A DNA stretch of 64,000 nucleotides, taken from contig PGTK01000006.1 of assembly GCA_002794705.1 (NCBI GenBank), forward strand, positions 1 to 64,000, read 5' to 3'. This document shows positions 23,590 through 32,060 of the stretch, piece after piece. The stretch comes from Candidatus Thermofonsia Clade 1 bacterium. GTDB lineage: Bacteria; Chloroflexota; Anaerolineae; Aggregatilineales; UBA2796. Made by a program: the position numbers and the translations under genes. Under the pieces are notes generated by a model that saw nothing but the letters and a program-made list of their open reading frames with translations, was not told the origin of the DNA and searched no databases. Each line of letters begins with the position of its first letter. Position 1 is the stretch's first letter.

Positions 23590-25125
23590 ATGAGAAGAAT
23601 GCTGTACGCTGTCATTATCCTTGCCTGCCTGCTCGCGCCTGCTCTGACTGCCTTTGCCACTGAGCCGTATGGCATCGGCTTATGGCCGGATGGCTTGACA
23701 TACGTTTTGACAGCACAGGGTATAGCGCAAGGCAAAGGCGCAATGATACTGGGCGAGTATCCCCTTCTGAGTTGGCCGCCCTTCTATCCTTTCTTGATTG
23801 CTGCCGTGCAACAACTGAGCACAACTGACTCCATGGCTGCAGCACGCCTACTCAATCTTTTTTTATATCCGATTATTGTTGCCCTTACTGCGTTTTTGCT
23901 CAAGCAATATGCTGACAACTTGACTGTTGCGGCATTTAGTGCAATCGCTATAGCTTTATTTTTCCCAGTTTTCAAAGTCTCGCTCTGGGCGATGAGCGAG
24001 ATGCCCTTTATTGCGCTGACAGTGTGTCTATTTGTAGCGATCAATGCTTACGTTGTGCAGCCCACTTTCAGACGCCTGATTATTCTCGCTCTGTTGACGG
24101 CTTTGTTGTGCTTGACACGCTACATAGGCATAGTAGCTTTTGGCACCACTGCTTTATTCTTGCTTATTTTTCACCGGCGCCGCAATGCGTTTACGTCACA
24201 TATATTGCGAATAGCTGCATATAGCACTATATCGCTACTTCCGTTAATAATTTGGGCGGCACACAACTTCATGTTGAATGACACACTTTTTTTCGCTCGT
24301 CCAGCGCCGATAGAGACGCTTGCTACAAGTCTGATGCGCATTGCTACTGTACTGACAGTGTGGCTGATCACACCGTTCGCCACTCAAAGCATGTTGGCGC
24401 TTGCTGTAATAACAGCATTTCTAGCATATGTTGCTGCTCTACTGCGTCGCTACTTGCGCTTTTTTCTAGTAAAAATGACCCAAAAGCAAACGTGGTTTTT
24501 CCTTTATATCTTACTTTTTACTTTTTCTTACCTTGTATTCATAACAACAGCATCAGCAACCAGCGCTTTTGAGCCATTGAATGAGCGTTTGTTGGCACCA
24601 TTATCTATCTCGTTACTGCTGCTTGCTCTCCAGATAGGTTTAGTTTTATTTGAACTGCTTTGGGCAAAAGGCGAGCGGCAGATTTACGCTTTGCTACTTG
24701 CCACATTCACTTGGGTTATCTACAGTGGCATCAGTTCATTCTCACTGGCTTCTCAGGCGAGGGCAGAAGGTCTTGGATACTACAGCGAGTTCTGGCGTAA
24801 AAACACTTTGCTGGCTTCACTGATAGAGTTTGATGACCTAGAAAACTGCGAATTGTATTCTAACGAACCCAATGCTATATATCTTTTTCTCAACCGCAGT
24901 TCTCATTTAACTCTAAATAAAACTTATTATGGTTCAGCGGAGATCGCTAACTTGCTAAATGACTCATGGCTGCTTGGTACAGAAGGCTGCGTGGTATGGT
25001 TCGCAGGTGTCAAGCACAATTTTTTGTACACGCTCGAGGAGCTCAAGACCACCGCTGAATTCACGCCGCTGATTGAGCTGGGAAGCGGCGGCGTGTATAA
25101 GGTCAGGAAGCGCGCTGAACCCTGA
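23590..25125 (+). CDS. Multi-pass membrane glycosyltransferase-like protein (GT39/ArnT-type)
   Basis: 511 aa with about eleven hydrophobic helices. The first periplasmic loop contains WPDGLTY (Asp34), matching the acidic catalytic site of GT-C enzymes that use polyprenyl-phosphate sugars. WPPFYPFLI and SEMPFIALTVCLFV fit this class. Acceptor and donor are unknown. The gene is visibly richer in AT than its neighbours, with many TTA and ATA codons (about 23.85-25.0 kb), suggesting a different history from the adjacent fabI. It may still be co-transcribed with the preceding genes (59-base gap with a hairpin). Confidence 0.75.
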   Translation: MRRMLYAVIILACLLAPALTAFATEPYGIGLWPDGLTYVLTAQGIAQGKGAMILGEYPLLSWPPFYPFLIAAVQQLSTTDSMAAARLLNLFLYPIIVALTAFLLKQYADNLTVAAFSAIAIALFFPVFKVSLWAMSEMPFIALTVCLFVAINAYVVQPTFRRLIILALLTALLCLTRYIGIVAFGTTALFLLIFHRRRNAFTSHILRIAAYSTISLLPLIIWAAHNFMLNDTLFFARPAPIETLATSLMRIATVLTVWLITPFATQSMLALAVITAFLAYVAALLRRYLRFFLVKMTQKQTWFFLYILLFTFSYLVFITTASATSAFEPLNERLLAPLSISLLLLALQIGLVLFELLWAKGERQIYALLLATFTWVIYSGISSFSLASQARAEGLGYYSEFWRKNTLLASLIEFDDLENCELYSNEPNAIYLFLNRSSHLTLNKTYYGSAEIANLLNDSWLLGTEGCVVWFAGVKHNFLYTLEELKTTAEFTPLIELGSGGVYKVRKRAEP

Positions 25126-25138
25126 CCTTTGCAAAACT

Positions 25139-25172
25139 TTGACATCCCAAAAAGTGATTTTTGGCGTATCAT
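25139..25172 (+). promoter_or_regulatory. Possible promoter with internal palindrome before the receiver gene
   Basis: TTGACA (25139-25144) and TATCAT (25167-25172) are 22 bases apart, too far for an ordinary promoter. Between them CCAAAAA (25147-25153) pairs with TTTTTGG (25158-25164), which may be a weak terminator or an operator. Confidence 0.3.
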
Positions 25173-25211
25173 AGGCTAACGCAAAATCGCAGCTTTAGAA
25201 GGAATTTTTCT

Positions 25212-25598
25212 GTGGCACGCATCCTAATCGCAGAAGATGAGCGCGACATCCGTGAGCTGATCGAGCTGGTGTTGACGCACATGGCACAGCATGAGGTCAT
25301 CAAGGCAACGAACGGCGCTGAGGTGGTTGAACTTGCGCCGCGAGTCATGCCCGATTTGATCATGATGGACGTGCGAATGCCGCGCATGACAGGCTACGAG
25401 GCGTGCGCCGCGCTCAGGCAGATGGAGGCAGTTAAGGGTATCCCGATTGTCTTTCTCTCTGCTAAAGGGCAGGAATCTGAGATTGACACGGGCTTGCAAG
25501 TCGGCGCGGATGATTACATCCTGAAGCCTTTCGCACCTGATGAGCTGGTCAAGCGCGTCAACGAGATTCTGGAGCGCTTTGGCAAGCTGAGCGCCTGA
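25212..25598 (+). CDS. Single-domain response regulator (CheY-like receiver)
   Basis: 128 aa from GTG at 25212, preceded by AAGGA about ten bases upstream; a TTG at 25161 would add non-homologous sequence. Receiver-domain residues are all present: acidic pocket EDE (8-10), phospho-acceptor Asp53 in LIMMDVRMP, Ser/Thr position in VFLSAKG and Lys in YILKPF. There is no output domain, so it signals by protein contact. No histidine kinase gene lies in the window. A hairpin at 25601-25629 separates it from the convergent HtrA gene. Confidence 0.92.
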   Translation: MARILIAEDERDIRELIELVLTHMAQHEVIKATNGAEVVELAPRVMPDLIMMDVRMPRMTGYEACAALRQMEAVKGIPIVFLSAKGQESEIDTGLQVGADDYILKPFAPDELVKRVNEILERFGKLSA

Positions 25599-25600
25599 AA

Positions 25601-25629
25601 CAGACGCTCCACACAATGTAGAGCGTCTG
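25601..25629. terminator. Hairpin between convergent receiver and htrA-like genes
   Basis: CAGACGCTC (25601-25609) and GAGCGTCTG (25621-25629) form a 9-bp stem with an 11-base loop. No U-tract is seen; bidirectional termination is inferred from its place between two stop codons. Confidence 0.5.
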
Positions 25630-25641
25630 AGTGTGCCTATC

Positions 25642-26910
25642 TCACTCGCTTGGGCGCGCCTCCAGCGTCACTTCGACCTCCATACGCCGCGACCCGCGAT
25701 AGATGGTCAGCTTGACCACATCGCCGGGCGACGTATTGGTGACCAAGTAGGCGATCATCTCATCAAATGTGCGGATCGGCGTATCGTTAATGGCTACAAT
25801 GATATCGCCGCCCAGCCGAATGGAGACTCCGCGCACGGTCACGCGCCGCGTGCCGCCGCGCAGCCCTGCCACGTCCGCTGGAGAGCCGGGCACCACGCTG
25901 GCGATGATCACGCCGTAATCCACTGGCAGATTGAACTGCTCTGCTAACGCCGCGACTGTTAGGTTGCCGTAGCCGCCAATCTGCGGACTGATCGACTCAA
26001 TGCCTAGCCAAGTGTAATCGGCACGCCCTTTCTCGATCAGCTGAGGCACCACGCGCTTGAGCGTATTGACTGGCACGGCAAAGCCGATCCCCTGAAAGCG
26101 CCCCGTCTCGCTGCGGATAGCCGTATTGACGCCGATCACTTCCCCGTGAATGTTCAAAAGCGGACCGCCTGAGTTGCCCGGATTGATCTGCGCGTCTACT
26201 TGGATGATTGCGGGGTTCTGGAAGGGCGTGCGCGTGCGCGGACTGATCATCCGCGCTGAGTTTAGCGTACGCCCAGTGGCGCTGATAATCCCTGTTGTCA
26301 TGGAGCTGACCAAGCCGAACGGGTTACCGATGGCGATCACGCTCTGCCCGACTTGCAAGTTGCTTGAGTCGCCCAGCGTGACGGGTACAAGGCGCTTTGG
26401 ATCAGTCCGCACCTTGATCACGGCTAGATCGCTGAATTCATCCATGCCAACCACTTCGGCGCGTGTCTGGTAGCCATCGCGGAAAGTGACGATGATTTCG
26501 CGTGCATCGTAAATGACGTGCGTATTGGTGACAATATGCCCTTCGGTATCTAGCACAAAGCCTGAGCCGCTTCCATCGAATTCGTCGGAGCGTGTGCGCG
26601 TCACGACCTCAATGTTGACCACCGACGGATCGACGCGGGCATAGACGTTGATCATCACCTGCTGCAGCGCCTCAGCAGCAGCAAGGAAGGTCTCTGGGAG
26701 GGGCGTCGGTGTGCTGGCTAGTAACGGCTGTGAGCTGCTGACCGAGTGAAACGCGCCCTGGCGCACAGTCAGCGGCTCAGTCGGAGCGTATGACGTGCTA
26801 TCTTGCACACCGATCAGCCAAACGGCGCCCAGCAGCGCCACAACAGCAATGATTCCCCCCAGTGCAGCTGTCAAAGGCGCTGCACGGCGTCTCCGCGATT
26901 GATTGAACAT
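25642..26910 (-). CDS. HtrA/DegP-type serine protease (S1C) with PDZ domain
   Basis: 422 aa. One N-terminal membrane helix (about 14-34), a linker, then a trypsin-like domain with the triad His131 (NTHV), Asp161 (FSDLAVI) and Ser247 (GNSGGP). A single PDZ domain follows (about 305-415). Anchored extracytoplasmic HtrA proteins degrade or refold damaged envelope proteins. The single PDZ and membrane anchor match DegS/HtrA of Gram-positive and Chloroflexota types. It is followed on the same strand by nothing for 40 bases; upstream lies the DnaJ-like gene (48-base gap), so the two may form a proteostasis unit. Confidence 0.95.
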   Translation of the reverse strand: MFNQSRRRRAAPLTAALGGIIAVVALLGAVWLIGVQDSTSYAPTEPLTVRQGAFHSVSSSQPLLASTPTPLPETFLAAAEALQQVMINVYARVDPSVVNIEVVTRTRSDEFDGSGSGFVLDTEGHIVTNTHVIYDAREIIVTFRDGYQTRAEVVGMDEFSDLAVIKVRTDPKRLVPVTLGDSSNLQVGQSVIAIGNPFGLVSSMTTGIISATGRTLNSARMISPRTRTPFQNPAIIQVDAQINPGNSGGPLLNIHGEVIGVNTAIRSETGRFQGIGFAVPVNTLKRVVPQLIEKGRADYTWLGIESISPQIGGYGNLTVAALAEQFNLPVDYGVIIASVVPGSPADVAGLRGGTRRVTVRGVSIRLGGDIIVAINDTPIRTFDEMIAYLVTNTSPGDVVKLTIYRGSRRMEVEVTLEARPSE

Positions 26911-26958
26911 ACCGATTCACTCACCACGAACTCAGAAACGGTCGGGAAGGGCAGCGGC

Positions 26959-27843
26959 TCAGCGCCTGCCGCGCAGACTAGCCAGCTTTTCGAACAGCGC
27001 CAGCTCTTCGCCTGTTAGATCGGTCGGGACTTGGATCAGCACGCGGGCGTACAGGTTGCCATACTCGCCGGGCTGCTTCAGACGCGGCATTCCGCGCCCG
27101 CTGATGCGGAACAGCTTGCCACTTTGTGTCCCCGGCGGGATGCGCAGCTTGACCTCGCCATTGAGGGTCGGCACGCTTGCCTCGCCACCAAGCACAGCCG
27201 TGTAAAGCGGCAACTTGAGGTCTGTGTAGAGATCGTCATCACGCCATTCAAAGAGCGGATGCGGCTTAATCGAGACTACCAAATACAAATCGCCGTTCGG
27301 ACCGCCTGCATAGCCCGCCTCGCCCTCGCCTTCCACGCGGACGCGCATTCCGTCGCGGGTGCCAGCGGGAATGCGCACAGTGCGCCGACGGTTGCCGCGA
27401 GTGATGGTACGCTCAGTGCCGCTGTACGCCTCTTCAAGCGTCAGCTCGATGGGCATTTCCACGTCTTGCCCGCGAATGGGCTGCCGATAGGTCTCGCGCG
27501 TCCGCCCGCCGCCGAAAATGCTGGCGAGGAAATCGGCGAAGCTGCCCTCGCCGCCGAAACCGCTGAAACTGCCGCCCGTGCCGCCGATATCGCTCCAATC
27601 AACGCCCTGTCCGCTGCGCCACTGATGATAGTGGCGACCGAGCTGATCGTAACGAGCGCGCTTCTCAGCGTCGCTCAGCACTTCATATGCCTCGTTGATC
27701 TGCTTGAAGCGCGCCTCCGCCTCTTTATTGTTCGGATTGCGATCCGGGTGATAGCGCCGCGCCAAGTTTCGGTAGGCTTTCTTGATCTCCTCCGCGCTGG
27801 CACTGCGGCTCACGCCAAGAATCTTATAGTAATCCTGTTTCAT
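26959..27843 (-). CDS. CbpA-type DnaJ co-chaperone
   Basis: 294 aa from ATG at 27843, preceded by GGGAG; an upstream ATG at 27861 lies only about 14 bases from the predicted transcript start and lacks a Shine-Dalgarno. J domain (1-70) with HPD (32-34), a Gly/Phe-rich region ([21 protein letters not shown]), and two C-terminal substrate-binding beta domains. The CxxCxGxG zinc-finger repeats of DnaJ are absent, which places it with CbpA/DnaJ2. It stimulates DnaK ATPase; no dnaK is in the window. Promoter at 27882-27910; no CIRCE element is visible. Confidence 0.92.
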   Translation of the reverse strand: MKQDYYKILGVSRSASAEEIKKAYRNLARRYHPDRNPNNKEAEARFKQINEAYEVLSDAEKRARYDQLGRHYHQWRSGQGVDWSDIGGTGGSFSGFGGEGSFADFLASIFGGGRTRETYRQPIRGQDVEMPIELTLEEAYSGTERTITRGNRRRTVRIPAGTRDGMRVRVEGEGEAGYAGGPNGDLYLVVSIKPHPLFEWRDDDLYTDLKLPLYTAVLGGEASVPTLNGEVKLRIPPGTQSGKLFRISGRGMPRLKQPGEYGNLYARVLIQVPTDLTGEELALFEKLASLRGRR

Positions 27844-27881
27844 GTGTTTACGCGCTCCCATAGAGAGGTTTCTAAGAATAT

Positions 27882-27910
27882 ATTGTAGGAGCGCTTTTGG
27901 ACAGCGTCAA
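27882..27910 (-). promoter_or_regulatory. Promoter of the cbpA-like gene
   Basis: TTGACG (27910-27905), 17 bases, TACAAT (27887-27882) on the minus strand. It lies directly downstream of the terminator of the OmpR-type gene. Confidence 0.7.
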
Positions 27911-27914
27911 CTTA

Positions 27915-27958
27915 GAAAAACATCAGCAGCCGCCTGCGAACAGGACAGCTGCTGATGT
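27915..27958 (-). terminator. Rho-independent terminator of the OmpR-type regulator
   Basis: ACATCAGCAGC (27920-27930) and GCTGCTGATGT (27948-27958) form an 11-bp stem enclosing a smaller hairpin, followed on the minus strand by TTTTT (27919-27915). It starts about ten bases past the stop at 27968. Confidence 0.9.
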
Positions 27959-27967
27959 GACGTGCGC

Positions 27968-28654
27968 CTAGCGGCTGGCAAAGCGATAGCCGACGCCGCG
28001 AGAGGTCAAAATGTACTCCGGTCGCTGTGGATCGGTCTCGATTTTTTGGCGCAGGTAGTGAATGTAGAGTTTGAGGCTGTCAATAGCGTCGGCATATTCG
28101 GGACCCCACGCCTCTTTGACCAATTCTGTGCGCGTGATCACGCGCCCGGCGTTCCGCACCAGCACGCCCAGCAAGTTGAACTCTTTGGGCGTCAAGTGAA
28201 CCACGCGATTCTTGACCTTGACCTCGCGGTTCAGGAAGTTGACGCGGAATTGCCCGCCATCGAAGACCAATTCCTCTGAGACAGCCGGTCCGGGCGAGCG
28301 CCGCAAATGCGCACGCACACGCGCTACCAACTCATCATTGTCATACGGCTTGATGATGTAATCATCGGCGCCCATCTCCAAGCCTTTGACCACATCGCGG
28401 ATTTCGCCACGCGCCGAGATGAAAACAATCGGCACGTCCGAGAGTTCGCGTAGGCGGCGGCAGACCTCCCAGCCATCCATATCGGGCATCATCACGTCCA
28501 GCAGCACGAGGTCAGGGTGAGCGCGATAGGCTTTGCGCAGCCCTTCCTCAGCGCGGTATGCCTTGATCACTTCGTAGCCACGCCGCTCCAACAGAATGCT
28601 GATCAGCTGGACTGTGGTCTCGTCATCATCAATGACCAAAATCTTCTCTGGCAT
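27968..28654 (-). CDS. OmpR/PhoB-family response regulator
   Basis: 228 aa. Receiver domain (1-120) with acidic pocket DDD (9-11), phospho-acceptor Asp53 in LVLLDVMMP and Lys in YIIKPY. The C-terminal winged-helix DNA-binding domain has HLTPKEFNLLGVLVRNAGRV and LYIHYLRQKIETDP, ending RGVGYRF. It is a transcription factor activated by a histidine kinase, which is not encoded nearby, so the cognate partner is unknown. It is a single-gene unit with a near-perfect promoter and a strong terminator, suggesting high constitutive expression. Confidence 0.95.
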   Translation of the reverse strand: MPEKILVIDDDETTVQLISILLERRGYEVIKAYRAEEGLRKAYRAHPDLVLLDVMMPDMDGWEVCRRLRELSDVPIVFISARGEIRDVVKGLEMGADDYIIKPYDNDELVARVRAHLRRSPGPAVSEELVFDGGQFRVNFLNREVKVKNRVVHLTPKEFNLLGVLVRNAGRVITRTELVKEAWGPEYADAIDSLKLYIHYLRQKIETDPQRPEYILTSRGVGYRFASR

Positions 28655-28719
28655 AAGCTCAACCTGCCTCTACAGCGTGCGGAACGTCTCAAGGATGGTT
28701 TCTAACTTTACTCTAGCCC

Positions 28720-28748
28720 ATGATAAGGGGTATGCGATAGAATGTCAA
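28720..28748 (-). promoter_or_regulatory. Promoter of the OmpR-type regulator
   Basis: TTGACA (28748-28743), 17 bases, TATCAT (28725-28720) on the minus strand: a perfect -35 and ideal spacing. Confidence 0.75.
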
Positions 28749-28842
28749 GCGTGTGCGTGTGAAAAGCTGCAGCTCTATCTGCGCTTCGTGCTGAGCGCCG
28801 CCGAGTTGTGCGCGGGTAAAATTCGGTATGTGTCAGGCAGGT

Positions 28843-28902
28843 TGACCTGTGCAAGGTGCGCCTTGCACGGGTCATGGCTTAGTGCGCTGCACAAGAGCGC
28901 AC
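28843..28902. repeat. Two strong adjacent hairpins of unknown function
   Basis: A 14-bp stem (28843-28856 with 28861-28874, one G-T pair, TGCG loop) is followed by GTGCGCT (28882-28888) pairing with AGCGCAC (28896-28902). No U-tract follows on the plus strand. They could belong to a small RNA or the leader of the downstream gene, or be protein-binding dyads. Confidence 0.4.
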
Positions 28903-28978
28903 CTTCGCTTGTGAAAAAGCGCGCTCTGTGCGCTATACTTTCAGACGTTATCTAGCTCAGCATAGCATCGAGGACGTT

Positions 28979-31048
28979 TTGGCACAGCGCACACGCCTAG
29001 CAGCCATCATAGCCGTACTATTGGCAGCAGCCACCTTACGCATCATCGGGCTGACCACGCTGCCGCAAGGCTTCCGCGATGAAGAGATTGTCCAGCTGGA
29101 GATCGCTGCTCTTGCGCGCAGCGGCGCCATTGCCTCGTTTTACAATGTGGACGATCCGAATGGCGGGCGCGAGGGCTTATTCGCCGTGCTGCACGGCTGG
29201 CTGAGCCTCCCCTTTGGGGCGGGACAGCTACCCTTGCGCGTGTTCGCGGTCTGGTGCGGCTTATTGAGCCTCGCGCTGATTTACACGCTAGGCAGGCGGC
29301 TGTTTGGACACTTCGCGGGACTGGTCGCTGCTATCGGCATGGCGCTGACCTTTTACGCGATCATTGTTGGGCGCTCGATTACGCGAGAGGCACTGACCCT
29401 CCCGCTGATCACGCTTGTCTTGCTCCTGATTGCCGCCGCCGTGCATTTGCGCCGCCAAATTGCGCCGCAATCGCCTCGATTGGCGACGTACGTCCTACTT
29501 GGTCTTGCCCTTGCGCTGACGGCATACGCCCACTGGATCGGACTGTTCCTTGTGCCGCTGTTCATCGCTTTTGTGGCGTATTTGCGCTTGACGCATCAAC
29601 CGATCTCACGGCGCGTGATCGGTTATAGCCTGTTCAGCCTGCTGATCGCGCTGATCGTCGCCATTCCCTACATCGGTGCAACCCTACGCGCCTTCCCGAT
29701 TAGCAGCTTGAACACGCTCTGGCTGAGCCGTCCCGAAAACATCGGTGATTTTTTGAGCGGACTCTGGCAGGCGATCGGTGGAATTGGCGTGTATGGCGAT
29801 CTCTTGCCACAGCATAACATTCCCGCAGTGCCGCTGTTGAATCCCGTCGGCTTTGTGCTGCTCTTGATCGGCTTGATTGAGGCGATTCGGCGCTTCGGAC
29901 GCGCTCCCAGCTACGCTTTGCCGCTTCTCGCGCTGATCGTCGGCTTGTTGGCAGATTCTTGGACACGCGGCGCGCTCAATTTCAGCCATCAGCTCTTGGC
30001 ATTGCCCGCCATCATGCTTTTGATGGGCGCTGGCGCCGCTACCTTCGCCAATTTTTTGCGCCTTGCTCTACCGCGCCCTACCGCCGACTCACTGATCCTT
30101 TTCGGCACTGTTGCCCTGACTGCCGCCACCTTTTTCGCCTCCACTGACCTGCTTTTTCGCGTCTGGGCGAACCGTAACGACGTGCAGAGCGCCTATCGAG
30201 CGCGATTGGGACATCTCGCCGCCTACTTGGATCGCACTTATGACGATCTTTCCACGTCAATCTGTACCTATGCGCTTGACTGGCGCTCCGCCGCTCAAAA
30301 TGCTGAGCATCGCTTTGCGGCGCGCCCGGATCCGATCCTGCTAGACTGGATGTTGCATCGCCGCGATCTCGATCTGCGCTACAGCAACTGTCTGACTGCA
30401 TTGGTGCTGACTCGCGGCGGCGAGCCACAGCGCTACGCTTTCGCCTATCCCTCAGCGCGGGCGCGCTTGCCTGAGCCATTAGCGGCTTGGCTGCAAAATG
30501 CGACCAACGTTCCCGTCTCTGGCTTGCCCAGCGGCAGCGTGCTGATCGTCAATGCGGAGCAGATCGTGGCGGATGACTTTGGGCAGGTCATTTTGAGTCA
30601 GGTCTGGTGGACGCCTGAGGGCAGTCGCGCTCAGACTGAACCTGCGCAGTTGCCGCTGCGCATGGGCGGCTACCTGACCTTCGAGGGCTACCGTCTGTTG
30701 CCAGAGCGCGAATCCTATCACGGCGGCGAGACGATCAATTTGATCACCTATTGGCGCGCTGATGGTGAGCAAGTGCCTGACCTGCGCCTGTTTGCGCACG
30801 TCTCGCGCAACCCGGATATCGCGCCTGCCCTGCAAAATGACCTGCTGAACATCGAAGCCAGCTTGCTGCGCGACCGCGATGTCTTCATCCAGATCATTGA
30901 GTTGCCCTTGCCGCCTGATTTCCCAGAGGGCGAGTACTTCCTCTCTATCGGTGCGTACAGTGAGCGCGACGGGCAACGCCTGCCCATCTATGATGGCGAG
31001 ACGCCGCGCAGCGATAGGCTCTTTCTGAGAAAAATTCGCGTCGAATAG
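28979..31048 (+). CDS. Multi-pass membrane glycosyltransferase, PMT/GT39-like, with C-terminal domain
   Basis: 689 aa from TTG at 28979 with GAGG (28970-28973) upstream; the GTG at 28928 would place the start before the predicted -10 element (28934-28939). About ten membrane helices occupy residues 10-410. The first outer loop carries GFRDEEIVQLEIA, with the Asp-Glu pair expected for GT-C catalysis. The last 270 residues are soluble, mostly extracytoplasmic, ending in a beta-sandwich-like region (GGETINLITYWRADG, PPDFPEGEYFLSIGAY) of the sort seen after Chloroflexota GT39 proteins. Donor is probably a polyprenyl-phosphate sugar. RNase Z follows after ten bases. Confidence 0.8.
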   Translation: MAQRTRLAAIIAVLLAAATLRIIGLTTLPQGFRDEEIVQLEIAALARSGAIASFYNVDDPNGGREGLFAVLHGWLSLPFGAGQLPLRVFAVWCGLLSLALIYTLGRRLFGHFAGLVAAIGMALTFYAIIVGRSITREALTLPLITLVLLLIAAAVHLRRQIAPQSPRLATYVLLGLALALTAYAHWIGLFLVPLFIAFVAYLRLTHQPISRRVIGYSLFSLLIALIVAIPYIGATLRAFPISSLNTLWLSRPENIGDFLSGLWQAIGGIGVYGDLLPQHNIPAVPLLNPVGFVLLLIGLIEAIRRFGRAPSYALPLLALIVGLLADSWTRGALNFSHQLLALPAIMLLMGAGAATFANFLRLALPRPTADSLILFGTVALTAATFFASTDLLFRVWANRNDVQSAYRARLGHLAAYLDRTYDDLSTSICTYALDWRSAAQNAEHRFAARPDPILLDWMLHRRDLDLRYSNCLTALVLTRGGEPQRYAFAYPSARARLPEPLAAWLQNATNVPVSGLPSGSVLIVNAEQIVADDFGQVILSQVWWTPEGSRAQTEPAQLPLRMGGYLTFEGYRLLPERESYHGGETINLITYWRADGEQVPDLRLFAHVSRNPDIAPALQNDLLNIEASLLRDRDVFIQIIELPLPPDFPEGEYFLSIGAYSERDGQRLPIYDGETPRSDRLFLRKIRVE

Positions 31049-31058
31049 GCAGATCGGC

Positions 31059-32060
31059 ATGTTTGAGCTACTGTTCTTAGGCACCTCTGCCTCAGCGCCC
31101 TCTGTGCATCGCGGACTCTCTGCCCAGCTGGTGATTGCGCGAGAGCATCGCTTCCTGGTTGATTGTGGCGAAGGCACACAGCGTCAAATCTTGCGCAGCC
31201 GCGTCGGTTTCAAGCGCCTGAACCGCATTTTGATCACGCACGGTCACCTTGATCACATTCTGGGCTTGGCGGGCTTGCTCTCTACGCTAGTGCGCTGGGA
31301 GAGCCTTGACGCTCTGGAGATTTACGGCAGCCGCTGGGCGCTTGAGCGCGTGCAAGACCTGATCTACCGCGTCGTTTTTCGCAATGAGCGCCTGCCGATC
31401 CCGATCCAACTGATCGAAGTGCAAGAGGGCGTCTTTTTTGAGACCCGCGACTTCACGGTCAGCGCCTTCCCCGTGACTCATCGCGGCGCGGGCTGTTTCG
31501 GCTATATTTTTCAGGAGAAAACGCGCCGTCCCTTCCTCCCTGAAAAGGCAGATGCGCTAGGCGTCCCCTTTGGGCCTGAGCGCGCCAAATTGGTGCGCGG
31601 CGAGCCGATCACGCTCTCGGATGGGCGCGTAGTGCAGCCCGATGACGTGCTAGGCGCCGAGGTGCGCGGCGCACGCTATGTCCACACGGGCGATGTCGGG
31701 CGCACGGACAACATCGTGGAATACGTCCGTGACGCGCACGCGCTAGTGACTGAGGCGACCTACCTCAGCGCGGATGCAGACCTTGCCCAGCAATTCGGAC
31801 ACATGACTGCGGCTGCGGCGGCGCGCCTCGCCGCTGAGGCGGGCGTCCAGACCTTGATCCTGACCCATCTCTCGCGGCGCAGCCGTGAGCGCGACGTGCT
31901 GGCTGAGGCGCAAGCGATCTTTCCGAATACGTACGTCGCCCGCGACTTCGACCGCTTCAGCATAAACAAAGAGCGCGGCGTGACCAAGATCGTCCCAGAG
32001 CCAACGGAGAGTCATGCCGCGCCTGAAGCTCTTGAGGAGGATGAGCCGCTTGAGCTTTAG
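31059..32060 (+). CDS. rnz: Ribonuclease Z (tRNA 3'-processing)
   Basis: 333 aa. Metallo-beta-lactamase fold with FLGTSASAPSVHRG at the N-terminus, the metal motif ITHGHLDHILGL (HxHxDH), the exosite region with GYIFQEKTRRPFLPEKA, HTGDVG, and the late histidines in FGHMTAAAAARLAAEAG and LTHLSRR. RNase Z cuts the 3' trailer from tRNA precursors lacking an encoded CCA. The acidic C-terminal tail (EALEEDEPLEL) is a lineage extra. The gene is likely co-transcribed with the upstream glycosyltransferase and converges on thrS with a 4-base stop overlap. Confidence 0.94.
   Translation: MFELLFLGTSASAPSVHRGLSAQLVIAREHRFLVDCGEGTQRQILRSRVGFKRLNRILITHGHLDHILGLAGLLSTLVRWESLDALEIYGSRWALERVQDLIYRVVFRNERLPIPIQLIEVQEGVFFETRDFTVSAFPVTHRGAGCFGYIFQEKTRRPFLPEKADALGVPFGPERAKLVRGEPITLSDGRVVQPDDVLGAEVRGARYVHTGDVGRTDNIVEYVRDAHALVTEATYLSADADLAQQFGHMTAAAAARLAAEAGVQTLILTHLSRRSRERDVLAEAQAIFPNTYVARDFDRFSINKERGVTKIVPEPTESHAAPEALEEDEPLEL

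Larger units (their letters stand above)
28655..28978. other. Divergent intergenic region with three tandem hairpins
   Basis: 324 bases without a gene. The left side holds the regulator's promoter (28720-28748). The right side has three successive hairpins (28843-28874, 28882-28902, about 28905-28920) and then a -10-like TATACT (28934-28939) before the membrane glycosyltransferase. Confidence 0.5.

Noticed and set aside
27844..27967. CIRCE heat-shock operator before the DnaJ-like gene
   Set aside because: No TTAGCACTC-N9-GAGTGCTAA is present; only an ordinary promoter and the upstream gene's terminator are seen.
28928..28978. GTG start for the membrane glycosyltransferase
   Set aside because: The predicted -10 (28934-28939) lies inside this extension; TTG 28979 has a GAGG upstream.
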